This document shows, one piece after another, positions 41,172-50,773 of a stretch of 64,000 nt of DNA. Under the pieces are notes generated by a model. The model was not told the DNA's origin and searched no databases. It saw only the letters and a list, made by a program, of their open reading frames with translations. This DNA comes from Auritidibacter sp. Marseille-P8566 (GTDB taxonomy: Bacteria; Actinomycetota; Actinomycetes; Actinomycetales; Microbacteriaceae): positions 1 through 64,000 of the forward strand of contig CAMDEE010000006.1 in NCBI GenBank assembly GCA_945895375.1, in the 5' to 3' direction. Each line of letters begins with the position of its first letter. Position 1 is the first letter of the stretch. The position numbers and the translations under genes are program-made.

Positions 41172-42416
41172 CTACTTGGCTTTGGCTAGGGCACGCAAGG
41201 CAGCTCTAGCCCCATAGGCAACCACCAGTATGACGGTTGATATCAACACCGCAGGCCCAGGCACACTAACCAGCAATAAAGCGCAGAGCAAGAAGCCCAG
41301 AATGGCTATAAACCTTGGCTGTCTTCGTTGATCCTTGGGTTGAGCCAATACGCTTAGGTGCCCAATTGCATAGTAAAGAAGCACACTGAAGCTTGAAAAG
41401 GCTATTACCCAGTAGGTGTATTCACGGCTCTCAATCAAGATAACTGCACCTACGGCTATAAGTGCCTCGGCTAGCCATGGGGCACCGAATCTATTTCGTT
41501 TGGCAAACACACTTGGTAGTTCTTTATCTTCTGCCATGGTTGCAGCAGTTCTAGATACTCCGGCAAGCAGGGCAAGCATAGAGCCTAAGGATGCTGCCAC
41601 CACGACAGCATCAATGATTACTGGACTAAACCACGGTGCGCTAACAAACAGCAGATACTCAAATACCGCTTCAGGCATTGGTTCATTACCGGTGTTGATT
41701 ACTCCCACCACGACAACGGCGATCAACAGGTATAGACCTAACACGGCACTAAGAGAAATAACTATGGCTTTAGGGATATTCTTCTTAGGATCTCTAACTT
41801 CATCACCTAGTGTTGCTACCCTCGCATATCCTGCAAAAGCAAAGAAGATAAGTGCTGCTGCAGAAAGAATTGAAATATCTCTCGATGGCCAAAGCATGTT
41901 CACTCGGAACTCAGAAGGATTAAAGCCGTTACTAAATCCAGCAATAATGCTGAAGATTAGAAAAGCAGTGGTTGCAGTTGCAATAACCGCTGCCATTTGA
42001 GCTGTTCTGTTGATGCCTAAAAGATTCAATGCGGTAAGAACAAGAACAGCGATAGATGCGATGTATGAACCAGGAAGTAAGTAGGTCTGGATAATCAAGG
42101 AAATAGCAGCAATAGATGCAATCTTGCCAAAGACAAATGCGAAGCCTGCGATGAAGCTAAATCCCGTGGGTAGATAAACCCTTGAGTAGGCATACACTCC
42201 ACCAGCTCTTGAGATATTGCTTGCAAGTTGATAAACCGATGCCGCATTTAGGCAGGCAACAAGACCTGCCAAGAGTAAAGCAATGAAGATCTTTTCTCCG
42301 GCAATCTGCCAGGCACTTGACCAGACAAAGAAAACTCCAGCCCCAAGCATTGAGGCCATGCCAATTGCAACAGCCCCCGCTAGAGATAACTGCTTTGTAG
42401 GTTTAGACGTGACCAT
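41172..42416 (-). CDS. APC family amino acid permease
   Basis: SLAGAVAIGMASMLGAGVFFVWSSAWQIAG...; about 12 hydrophobic helices. Confidence 0.85.
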   Translation of the reverse strand: MVTSKPTKQLSLAGAVAIGMASMLGAGVFFVWSSAWQIAGEKIFIALLLAGLVACLNAASVYQLASNISRAGGVYAYSRVYLPTGFSFIAGFAFVFGKIASIAAISLIIQTYLLPGSYIASIAVLVLTALNLLGINRTAQMAAVIATATTAFLIFSIIAGFSNGFNPSEFRVNMLWPSRDISILSAAALIFFAFAGYARVATLGDEVRDPKKNIPKAIVISLSAVLGLYLLIAVVVVGVINTGNEPMPEAVFEYLLFVSAPWFSPVIIDAVVVAASLGSMLALLAGVSRTAATMAEDKELPSVFAKRNRFGAPWLAEALIAVGAVILIESREYTYWVIAFSSFSVLLYYAIGHLSVLAQPKDQRRQPRFIAILGFLLCALLLVSVPGPAVLISTVILVVAYGARAALRALAKAK

Positions 42417-43377
42417 CAAACAGGCTAGTAACGCTGTCATCGTTGAAGACGGATGAGATGGCTCTAGCAATAAGCGGAGCGATAGATAGAACAGTTAGCT
42501 TGTCGAACATCTTTGATGGGTCGATAGGCAAAGTGTTAGTAACAATAACGTTGTCAACGTCTGCTCCAGATAGTCTCTCCACTGCTGGATCACTGAATAC
42601 CGCGTGGGTTGAGGCAACGATGATTCGACCTGCACCGTTATCTCTAAGGGCCTTAGCAGCAGCCACGATAGTTCCAGCTGTGTCAATCATGTCGTCAACT
42701 AGAAGACAGATGCGGCCTTCAACTTCACCGACAAGTTCATTTACCTGAACCTGGTTTGGCTTGTTTGGGTCACGTCTCTTGTGGATGATGGCTAGTGGAG
42801 CACCAAGTCTGTCTGCCCAGATGTCAGCAACTCTTACACGACCTGAGTCAGGAGAAACAACGGTTAGGTTATCCCCACCGAAGGTTTCCTTCACATAGTC
42901 AGCTAGAAGAGGAAGTGCCCAAAGGTGATCCACTGGGCCATCGAAGAAACCTTGAATCTGTGGTGAGTGAAGATCAACAGACATCAGACGGTCTGCTCCA
43001 GCTGCTTTGTATAGGTCAGCTACTAGACGAGCAGAGATAGGCTCACGTCCCTTGTGCTTCTTGTCCTGTCTTGCGTACGGGAAGAAAGGTGAAACAACTG
43101 TAATTCTCTTAGCGCTTGCTCTCTTTAGAGCATCAATCATGATTAGTTGTTCCATCAACTGGTCGTTGATAGGAGCTGAGTGAGACTGGATTACGAAAGC
43201 ATCAACACCACGTACGCTCTCATCGAAGCGAACAAAGATTTCACCATTAGCAAAGTCATACGCAGTAGTTGGCACGATAGGAGTGTCAAGTAGAGTCGCA
43301 ATCTCTTGAGCTAGCTCAGGATGTGCTCTTCCAGTTGCAAGAAGTAAACGCTTTTCTCCAGTTGCTTTCTTCGGCAT
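42403..43377 (-). CDS. prs: ribose-phosphate pyrophosphokinase
   Basis: RITVVSPFFPYARQDKKHKGREPISARLVADL...LLVDDMIDTAGTIVAAA. Confidence 0.96.
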   Translation of the reverse strand: MPKKATGEKRLLLATGRAHPELAQEIATLLDTPIVPTTAYDFANGEIFVRFDESVRGVDAFVIQSHSAPINDQLMEQLIMIDALKRASAKRITVVSPFFPYARQDKKHKGREPISARLVADLYKAAGADRLMSVDLHSPQIQGFFDGPVDHLWALPLLADYVKETFGGDNLTVVSPDSGRVRVADIWADRLGAPLAIIHKRRDPNKPNQVQVNELVGEVEGRICLLVDDMIDTAGTIVAAAKALRDNGAGRIIVASTHAVFSDPAVERLSGADVDNVIVTNTLPIDPSKMFDKLTVLSIAPLIARAISSVFNDDSVTSLFDGHV

Positions 43378-43396
43378 TGCTACTCTCGTTTCCTAG

Positions 43397-44821
43397 TTAC
43401 TCGGTTGCTTTGTTAGCAGCATCTGCTGATGCTGTATTTGGTCTATTTGCTATTACCCACCCTGCAAGATTACGTTGTGGAGCAACGCTCATTGCTAGCG
43501 AGCCTGATTCAACATCTTTTCTTACTACTGTTCCGGCTGCTGTGTAGGAACCGTCAGCAATGGTGACAGGAGCCACGAATACGTTGTGTGAGCCAGATCT
43601 AACATGTGAGCCAATGACTGTGTGATGTTTATTGACACCATCGTAGTTAGCGAAGATGGTTCCTGCTCCGATATTGGTGTGCTCACCGATGGTGGCATCG
43701 CCTACATAGCTCAAGTGAGGAACCTTAGAGCCAACACCTATAACAGCGTTCTTAGTTTCAACAAAGGTACCGATCTTGCCACCAGCACCTAGGTGTGTGC
43801 CTGGTCTTAGATAACTGAAGGGGCCAACAGTTGCCTCGTCGTCAATTACTGATCCAGCTATCTGCGATTTAGTAATGCTTACGTTTGAACCAACCTGAGT
43901 ATCGGTAATTACTACCTCAGGCCCAATAGTTGAACCGCTACCAATTCTTGTAATTCCCTTTAAGTGAGTACCAGGTAGCAGAGTGACATCTTCAGCTAAT
44001 GCAGCTGTGATATCAATAAAGGTTGTTTCTGGGTGAGTGATAGTCACACCAGCAAGCATCCAGCCCTGACAGATCCTTCTGTTTAGTTCAGCGCTAACTT
44101 CTTGTAACTGGACTCTGTTGTTTACTCCAGCTACTAGCCAGTTATCAGACACCTCAAGAGCCTGAACTTCGCTGCCTGACTTAAGAATCTCAACAGCAGC
44201 ATCGGTAAGGTATTTCTCCCCTGCTGCATTATGTGAACCAATAGCTACTAGAGCACTCTTCAGTAGCTTGAAGTCAAAGACATAAACACCAGCGTTGACT
44301 TCAGTGATTTCACGCTCTTCTTCAGTTGCATCACGTTCTTCAACGATTGATCTGAATGAGCCTGAGTCATCTCTAACGATGCGACCGTAACCGGTTGGGT
44401 TATCAAATGTTGCAGAAAGAAGTGTTGCACCTGCACCAGTTGAAAGATGAACATCAATCATTGATTCAATGGTTTGAACATCAAGTAGTGGAACATCTCC
44501 ACTGGTTACAACTACTGCTCCAGAGAAATCTTCAGGGAAAGCATTTATTGCACACTCAACAGCACGACCAGTGCCTGGAATCTCATCCTGGTGAACAATG
44601 TGTGCCTGTGGGTAGAAAGCATTGATGTATGCCTCTAGCTTGTCTTTTTCATGTCTAATGACTGGGACTACTCTTTGAGCACCAAGTGCAGTTGCTGTAG
44701 CAAGAGCATGACCCAACATAGGTAGGCCAGCTATTTCATGAAGAACTTTAGGAGTTGATGAGCGCATTCTGGTGCCTTCACCAGCGGCTAGCACGATTAC
44801 GGCTAAGTGCTGCTCGCTCAT
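43397..44821 (-). CDS. glmU: bifunctional UDP-GlcNAc pyrophosphorylase / GlcN-1-P acetyltransferase
   Basis: VIVLAAGEGTRMRSSTPKVLHEIAG...left-handed beta helix C-term. Confidence 0.96.
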   Translation of the reverse strand: MSEQHLAVIVLAAGEGTRMRSSTPKVLHEIAGLPMLGHALATATALGAQRVVPVIRHEKDKLEAYINAFYPQAHIVHQDEIPGTGRAVECAINAFPEDFSGAVVVTSGDVPLLDVQTIESMIDVHLSTGAGATLLSATFDNPTGYGRIVRDDSGSFRSIVEERDATEEEREITEVNAGVYVFDFKLLKSALVAIGSHNAAGEKYLTDAAVEILKSGSEVQALEVSDNWLVAGVNNRVQLQEVSAELNRRICQGWMLAGVTITHPETTFIDITAALAEDVTLLPGTHLKGITRIGSGSTIGPEVVITDTQVGSNVSITKSQIAGSVIDDEATVGPFSYLRPGTHLGAGGKIGTFVETKNAVIGVGSKVPHLSYVGDATIGEHTNIGAGTIFANYDGVNKHHTVIGSHVRSGSHNVFVAPVTIADGSYTAAGTVVRKDVESGSLAMSVAPQRNLAGWVIANRPNTASADAANKATE

Positions 44822-44846
44822 CTAACCTCCTTTATGTGCTTTGTTG

Positions 44847-44918
44847 CTGCTCCCCCAGGATTCGAACCTGGACCGAACACCTCCAAAGGGTGCCGTGCTG
44901 CCGTTACACTAGGGAGCA
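44847..44918 (-). tRNA. tRNA-Gln (anticodon UUG)
   Basis: TGCTCCC TA GTGT..., anticodon arm GCACC CTTTGGA GGTGT, TCCAG GTTCGAATC CTGG, GGGAGCA. Confidence 0.92.
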
Positions 44919-44984
44919 TTGTGAACCGCCAGGGCGATTGACACATGCTTATTCTGTCAGAAGATAGAGCTCTTTATTCTTTAG

Positions 44985-45908
44985 TTAGCTATCTAGTCTG
45001 GATCCTTGAGCCCCACCCTTAGCCGTCAAGGCAACAAAGCCCTGATCAACCAATACCTTAGACACCTCTATAGCCTTAGCCTCAGAGTCAAATAGGGCTG
45101 CAATGGTTGGCCCAGATCCAGAGACCATAGCCCTAGTTGCCCCTAGTTCTTGAAGCTGGCTCACTAGTTCACTTAGCGCAGGCATCAAAGAGAAGGCTGC
45201 TGGCTCAAGGTCATTACTCATCCTTGAACCTAGTTCCGCAACACTTGAGAGCTTAGAACTGTCACTGAGGTCAGTGAAGGCACTGTGTTGGCCTATCTCA
45301 TCAAAGGCAGCATAAACAGTTGGAGTTGAGAGACCTTTACTACTTGCACACAAAACCCAGTTGGTTTCAAACTCTAAATTGGCAAGTGGTGTGATCTCAT
45401 CACCGTGACCTGTACCAATAGCCATTCCCCCATAAAGGCAGAACGGAACATCAGAGCCTAGTTCTGCTCCAATCACAGCGAGCTGTTCGATAGACAGTCT
45501 TGCTGTTCCAAGCTCTTGGTGCATGAACTCATTCATGGCAACCAGCATGGCTGCTGCATCAGCTGAGCCACCTGCCATACCACCAGCCACTGGAATGCGC
45601 TTATGGATATCGATCATTAGATCAGGTGTTGGCATGCCCAGCTTCTCAGCAAACAGAACTGCTGTTTTGTGAACTAGGTTGCTCTGATCGGTTGGCACGG
45701 AGTTTATGTGTGCCTCAGGCAGTGAATCACCGTGAACGTAAATGCTGATGCCAGTACCTGCTTCACCTCTAACCAGAGTTAGATCCTCACGAAGGTCTAA
45801 AGCAAAATACAAAGAGTTGACTGGGTGATAACCATCGTTGGCTAATTGCCCTACCTCAAAAACTAGGTTGACCTTAGCAGGAGCAGAAGCTCTAATGATT
45901 CGGTTCAT
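44985..45908 (-). CDS. ispE: 4-diphosphocytidyl-2-C-methyl-D-erythritol kinase
   Basis: ASAPAKVNLVFEVGQLANDGYHPVNSLYFALDL...PVAGGMAGGSADAAAML...MVSGSGPTIAALF. Confidence 0.94.
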   Translation of the reverse strand: MNRIIRASAPAKVNLVFEVGQLANDGYHPVNSLYFALDLREDLTLVRGEAGTGISIYVHGDSLPEAHINSVPTDQSNLVHKTAVLFAEKLGMPTPDLMIDIHKRIPVAGGMAGGSADAAAMLVAMNEFMHQELGTARLSIEQLAVIGAELGSDVPFCLYGGMAIGTGHGDEITPLANLEFETNWVLCASSKGLSTPTVYAAFDEIGQHSAFTDLSDSSKLSSVAELGSRMSNDLEPAAFSLMPALSELVSQLQELGATRAMVSGSGPTIAALFDSEAKAIEVSKVLVDQGFVALTAKGGAQGSRLDS

Positions 45909-46552
45909 CGGGATACCTGACTTGCAACCTGATTGAGTAGTGAAGTCCAGAATACAGTTCTGTTCTTAACAGTTGCTTTACCCTGAATGAATTCATGCTC
46001 GACCAAGACATCGCAGTCACTGCCAGCAGTCTGAAAGGTGACAGTTGCTCGCGTCTCATCTTCGAAACTAAGTACTAGTCGCTCAGAGTCAACCTGCTTG
46101 AGAAAGCGCTTGAAGTCTTCCCCGTAGAGCTTTTCTGAATTGAGGATGCTGAAGGCCCTAGATGCAGACGCTTCTATTCTCTGGGAGACTCTCAGCACAG
46201 AATCACTACCGGTATTGGTCTTAGGCGCTTCTCGCCACCTCAAATACATCAGTGCTATTGAGTTAGCCCACCACTTCTGAACCCGATAAGAGTTTTGAAG
46301 CCAAGTTGCGATGTCTTTCTGCTTAGATTCACGGTGGGCTGACTGATAGATAATCTCTAGCCAGTCCTCACGCTGTCTACCGGTATTAGTAAATAGTTGA
46401 TCTGAACTTAGATCTGCTGTTGCTGGCTTATCTGGAATAAGCATGGCTCGGCGACCAGATTTCTTTACTTCTTCACGTTGAGTTGAAGGATGAGATTGGA
46501 AGACTGGAAGGTCATCGAAGATGCCGGTGTCTTTGACTTTCTTCTTGAACAT
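45905..46552 (-). CDS. conserved hypothetical protein between ksgA and ispE; possible SRPBCC-like C-terminal half
   Basis: 215 aa; EDWLEIIYQSAHRESKQKDIATWLQNSYRVQKWWANSIALMYLRWR; overlaps ispE start by 4 nt. Confidence 0.6.
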   Translation of the reverse strand: MFKKKVKDTGIFDDLPVFQSHPSTQREEVKKSGRRAMLIPDKPATADLSSDQLFTNTGRQREDWLEIIYQSAHRESKQKDIATWLQNSYRVQKWWANSIALMYLRWREAPKTNTGSDSVLRVSQRIEASASRAFSILNSEKLYGEDFKRFLKQVDSERLVLSFEDETRATVTFQTAGSDCDVLVEHEFIQGKATVKNRTVFWTSLLNQVASQVSR

Positions 46553-47392
46553 CTAGCCCTGCCTTGCTTTGGCTATAGCAACAAAGTCAAGAATAGTTAG
46601 CGCTTCCCCACGTTTAGTTGGCTCAATCCCTGCTCTAACAAGAACCTCTTCAGCATTAGCAGCTGATCCCGCCCATTCAGCAAGAGCTTGTCTTAGAGTC
46701 TTTCTTCTTTGCGCGAAAGCATTATCGATAACAGCAAAGGTTTCTAGTCTGAGTTCTTCTGAACCAAGGGCAAACTCTCTTTTCACAAAGTAAACCAGTG
46801 CTGAATCAACATTAGGGACTGGCCAGAAAATGTTTCTACCGATGTTGCCAGCAAGATTGGCATTGGCATACCAAGCAAGCTTTGCTGAAGGAACACCATA
46901 AACCTTTGAACCTGGAACTGCTGCAAGTCGATGAGCAACTTCAGCTTGAACTAGAACAAGACCTGAGTGAATGGATGGGAACTGTTCTAGAAAGTGCAGT
47001 AACACTGGAACTGAGATGTTGTATGGCAGGTTAGCAACCAGGGCATCTGGAGCTAACGGTAGTTCAGTAACCTTTAGAGCATCGGCTGAAACTAGATGAA
47101 AGGATTTGCCCTGAGCGCGCTTTTGTACTGTCTGTTCAATAGCAGCCGCCATCTTGTTATCAATCTCAACTGCAATAACGCTTTTGGCTTGCTCTAGAAG
47201 ACCAAGTGTTAGTGAACCTAAACCAGGACCAATTTCCACTACTGTTTCAGATCCATCAAGCTTTGCTGCCTGAACAATTCTTCTAATGGTGTTCGGGTCA
47301 GTTACGAAGTTCTGACCTAGCTTCTTAGTCGGAACTACTCCTAGCGACTGAGCCAGGGCTCTGATGTCTGCTGCTCCTAGTAACTCAACCAT
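46553..47392 (-). CDS. rsmA: 16S rRNA (adenine1518-N6/1519-N6) dimethyltransferase
   Basis: KKLGQNFVTDPNTIRRIVQAA...VVEIGPGLGSLTLGLL...ANLPYNISVPVL. Confidence 0.95.
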   Translation of the reverse strand: MVELLGAADIRALAQSLGVVPTKKLGQNFVTDPNTIRRIVQAAKLDGSETVVEIGPGLGSLTLGLLEQAKSVIAVEIDNKMAAAIEQTVQKRAQGKSFHLVSADALKVTELPLAPDALVANLPYNISVPVLLHFLEQFPSIHSGLVLVQAEVAHRLAAVPGSKVYGVPSAKLAWYANANLAGNIGRNIFWPVPNVDSALVYFVKREFALGSEELRLETFAVIDNAFAQRRKTLRQALAEWAGSAANAEEVLVRAGIEPTKRGEALTILDFVAIAKARQG

Positions 47393-48314
47393 TTAGACCC
47401 TCTGCCCATGAGCCATAGACGTTCTCGGTGTTCTTGGTTATCTGGGTAGCAAGGTCATTGACACTAACATCTCTTACCTTGGCCATAGCCCGAAGGGTTA
47501 TGCCAATTAGATAAGGAGAGTTAGGTCTTCCTCTAAGTGGTTCTGGGGTTAGGAACGGTGCATCTGTTTCAATCAAGATAAGTTCTGGTGGCAGCAGTTC
47601 AAGAGCAGCTCTTAGTTCTTCATTCTTTTTGAAGGTAACTGTTCCAGCAAAGGATGCGTACCAGCCATTATCAATAAGTATCTGGGCCAGTTCTCTATCA
47701 CCACTGAAACAGTGAAACACAGTTCGATCAGGAGCTCCAACTCTAAGCAGAGTCTCAACAACATCAGCATGAGCATCACGGTCATGGATCTGCATAGCGA
47801 TGTTGTTCTCTTTAGCTATTTGAATGTGTTCTTCAAAACTGTGCTGCTGTAAGAACTGGAACTCTTCTGAGGTTCTGAAGTAATCAAGTCCCGTTTCACC
47901 AATTGCTCGAACCCTAGGTTCTTTGGCTAATGTTGCTATTTCAGAAATAGCAACATCTAGTTCTTTGATGTTTGGATACTCAGCAGCAACGTTTGGATGA
48001 AGTGCTACCGCTGCCAGCAGTCTTGGTTCTATTGCTGCAGTTCTTGCTGACCATTTAGATGTTTCGACTGAACCACCAACTTGAACTGCTCCAAGAATTC
48101 CTGCTTGATCAGAGAGTTCAAGATGTTCACGATAATCCATCGGGTTTTCACCATCAGCTATTTCTAGGTGAGTGTGATTATCGTAGGTGCCAACTTCAAG
48201 TGGTTCTGGAACATCTGGGTAACTTAGATCTCTTGATGAGCCATCTTCTGCTTTGCGATGTCTAACCCGAATATAGTTTTCGCTAGGTAGGTCTTGGTTT
48301 GGCTCTGTGCCCAT
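47385..48314 (-). CDS. TatD family DNase
   Basis: VGTYDNHTHLEI...AIGETGLDYFRT...HCFSGDRELAQ...IETDAPFLTPEPLRG; start at 48314 (MGTEPNQD). Confidence 0.92.
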   Translation of the reverse strand: MGTEPNQDLPSENYIRVRHRKAEDGSSRDLSYPDVPEPLEVGTYDNHTHLEIADGENPMDYREHLELSDQAGILGAVQVGGSVETSKWSARTAAIEPRLLAAVALHPNVAAEYPNIKELDVAISEIATLAKEPRVRAIGETGLDYFRTSEEFQFLQQHSFEEHIQIAKENNIAMQIHDRDAHADVVETLLRVGAPDRTVFHCFSGDRELAQILIDNGWYASFAGTVTFKKNEELRAALELLPPELILIETDAPFLTPEPLRGRPNSPYLIGITLRAMAKVRDVSVNDLATQITKNTENVYGSWAEGLNG

Positions 48315-48318
48315 GAGG

Positions 48319-49917
48319 TTAGTTAGCTGTTTCTGCTTCAATGCGAGGGAAAAGAACATCAAGTTCTGAAACAGCAATACCTGGAAGTAATTGACCCCAG
48401 TTGCCCGCTTCACTCAGTGGCTGATCTGCTAGTTCTCCTAGCTTGCCTTCAGTTAGAGCAGCCCATAGCTTTGCTGTTGCTTTAGGAATAACAGGTGCAA
48501 GCAGAACTGATAGAACTCTCAGGCCTTCTGAGCAGACATACAACACTGTCTCTAGACGAGCCTTGTTGACTTCATCTTTAGCCAGTGCCCAAGGCTCTTG
48601 AGAGGTGATGTATCCATTGAGTTCATCAACCAGTGTCCAAACGCTGTTGATGGCTTCGTGGATTGCAACTTCATCCATGGCTTTATCGGCATTTAGAACT
48701 GCATCTTCCGCGACCTTAATTACTTGCTTGTCTATCTCTGTGTAATCAGATGGGGTTGGAATAACACCATCGAAGTATTTTCTAACCATCGCCAGGGTTC
48801 TGGAGGCTAGGTTACCGAAGCCGTTTGCTAACTCTGCTTGGTATCTAGCTGATAGGTCTTCCCAGCTAAATGAACCATCAGAGCCAAAAGCAATTGCTGA
48901 CATGAAGTAATAACGGAAAGCATCGCTTCCGAAGATGTCGGTGATCTGGTTTGGTGCAATACCGGTGAGCTTAGATTTTGACATCTTCTCGCCACCAACA
49001 AGTAACCAACCGTGACCAAAGATCTGCTGAGGTGGTTTGATCTCTGCTGCCATCAACATCGCAGGCCAAATAACTGCGTGGAATCTAAGAATGTCTTTAC
49101 CAACAATCTGAACTGTTGCAGGCCAGCGCTTTTCAAACTCTGCCTCATCCTGACCGTAACCGATAGCGGTTATGTAATTCAGGAGAGCATCGAACCAGAC
49201 ATAGGTGATGTGTGAATCATCCCAAGGGATATCGATTCCCCAGTCGAACTTCTCTTTTGATCTACTGATTGAAAGATCTTCTAGGCCTCTTCTCACAAAG
49301 GCAACAACTTCATTCTTTGCTGATTCAGGCTGAATGAAGTTTGGGTTTTGCTCGTAGAAATTCAGTAGTGGTTGTTCAAACTCACTTAGCTTGAAGAAGT
49401 AGTTGTTCTCTTCAAGCTGTTCAACCGGCTTTGAGTGAATCGCACAAACATCTTGCCCTTCAAACTCACCTGTTCCATCAATAAGGTCAGCTTTGTTCTT
49501 GTATTCTTCACAACCAACGCAGTAAGCACCTTTGAATGAACCCTGGTAGATGAACCCTGCGTCATAAAGCTTCTGCATGAACTTCTGCACGTTAACTTCG
49601 TGACGCTCTTCGGTTGTTCTAATGAAATCTTGGTTATCGATGTCAATGGTCTCAAGTAGTGGTAACCAAGCATCATGGACTAACTTGTCAGTCCAGTCCT
49701 TAGGGGAAACCTTGTTAGCAGCTGCTGTTCTTAGAACCTTTTCACCGTGTTCATCGGTACCGGTTAGAAGGAAGCTGTCTGATCCTCTTTGCCGGTGCCA
49801 TCTAGCCAATACGTCAGCAGCCACCTCGGTATAGGCATGGCCGATATGAGGAGCATCGTTGACATAGAAGATAGGGGTCGTTACATAGAACGACTGACCA
49901 TTTGAGTTTGCTGACAT
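48319..49917 (-). CDS. metG: methionyl-tRNA synthetase
   Basis: FYVTTPIFYVNDAPHIGHAYTEVAADVLARWHR...GEKMSKSKLTG; start 49917. Confidence 0.96.
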   Translation of the reverse strand: MSANSNGQSFYVTTPIFYVNDAPHIGHAYTEVAADVLARWHRQRGSDSFLLTGTDEHGEKVLRTAAANKVSPKDWTDKLVHDAWLPLLETIDIDNQDFIRTTEERHEVNVQKFMQKLYDAGFIYQGSFKGAYCVGCEEYKNKADLIDGTGEFEGQDVCAIHSKPVEQLEENNYFFKLSEFEQPLLNFYEQNPNFIQPESAKNEVVAFVRRGLEDLSISRSKEKFDWGIDIPWDDSHITYVWFDALLNYITAIGYGQDEAEFEKRWPATVQIVGKDILRFHAVIWPAMLMAAEIKPPQQIFGHGWLLVGGEKMSKSKLTGIAPNQITDIFGSDAFRYYFMSAIAFGSDGSFSWEDLSARYQAELANGFGNLASRTLAMVRKYFDGVIPTPSDYTEIDKQVIKVAEDAVLNADKAMDEVAIHEAINSVWTLVDELNGYITSQEPWALAKDEVNKARLETVLYVCSEGLRVLSVLLAPVIPKATAKLWAALTEGKLGELADQPLSEAGNWGQLLPGIAVSELDVLFPRIEAETAN

Positions 49918-49927
49918 TAGTTCAATC

Positions 49928-50773
49928 TTAACTGTCCCTGGAATCAAGCACCTGTTGATACAGATCACTTTTGCTCAAAGAGTGCTTATCAGCAACCTTT
50001 GCAACCGACAGTTTCAGAGATAACCCTTCAGATCTTCCCTGTTCAACCTCAGCTAATAGGTCTTCTAATGAGGCAGAAGTCGTGGTTGCTTCAGTGTTAC
50101 CTGCAATAACCAGCACTAGCTCGCCCTTGGTTGGATTAGCACTCCATACCAATATTTCAGGCAGTGTTCCTCTAATGGTCTGCTCAAACTTCTTGGTGAG
50201 TTCCCTAGAAACACTAGCCTGCCGTGTTTCACCAAAGACACTTAGGGCATCCTTTAGGGAATCATCGATACGGTGCGGAGATTCGAAGAACACCATGGTT
50301 CTAGTCTCCAAAAGCAAAGACTGGAACAGTTTCTTACGCTCACCTGATTTGCGAGGTAGGAAGCCTTCAAAGCTAAACCTGTCGGTTGGTAATCCTGATA
50401 CAGCTAGTGCCGATAGCACTGCTGATGGGCCAGGAATGATGGTCACATCTATTCCAGCTTCTATCGCTGCTCTAACTAGAACAAAGCCAGGATCTGAAAC
50501 TGTTGGCATACCGGCATCGCTAACCACCAAGACATCTTCGGTGGCTGCAATCTCAAGTAATTGAGAAACTCTCTCAGCCTCGTTGTGTTCATGAAGGCTA
50601 AAGAGTTTGGCATCTAGTTTGACCCCTAGACCTCTGGCTAGCTTTAGTAGGGTCCTAGTGTCTTCGGCTGCAATGAACTTAGATGTTCCCAGATGCTCAA
50701 TCAACCTCGCAGACGCGTCTGAAAGATTACCTATGGGAGTTGCAGCAAGAATGAGCACACTCCATTCTCGCAA
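49928..50773 (-). CDS. rsmI: 16S rRNA (cytidine1402-2'-O)-methyltransferase
   Basis: LILAATPIGNLSDASARLIEHL...IAAEDTRTLLKL...VSDAGMPTVSDPGFVLVRAA; possible GTG start at 50758. Confidence 0.93.
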   Translation of the reverse strand: MREWSVLILAATPIGNLSDASARLIEHLGTSKFIAAEDTRTLLKLARGLGVKLDAKLFSLHEHNEAERVSQLLEIAATEDVLVVSDAGMPTVSDPGFVLVRAAIEAGIDVTIIPGPSAVLSALAVSGLPTDRFSFEGFLPRKSGERKKLFQSLLLETRTMVFFESPHRIDDSLKDALSVFGETRQASVSRELTKKFEQTIRGTLPEILVWSANPTKGELVLVIAGNTEATTTSASLEDLLAEVEQGRSEGLSLKLSVAKVADKHSLSKSDLYQQVLDSRDS

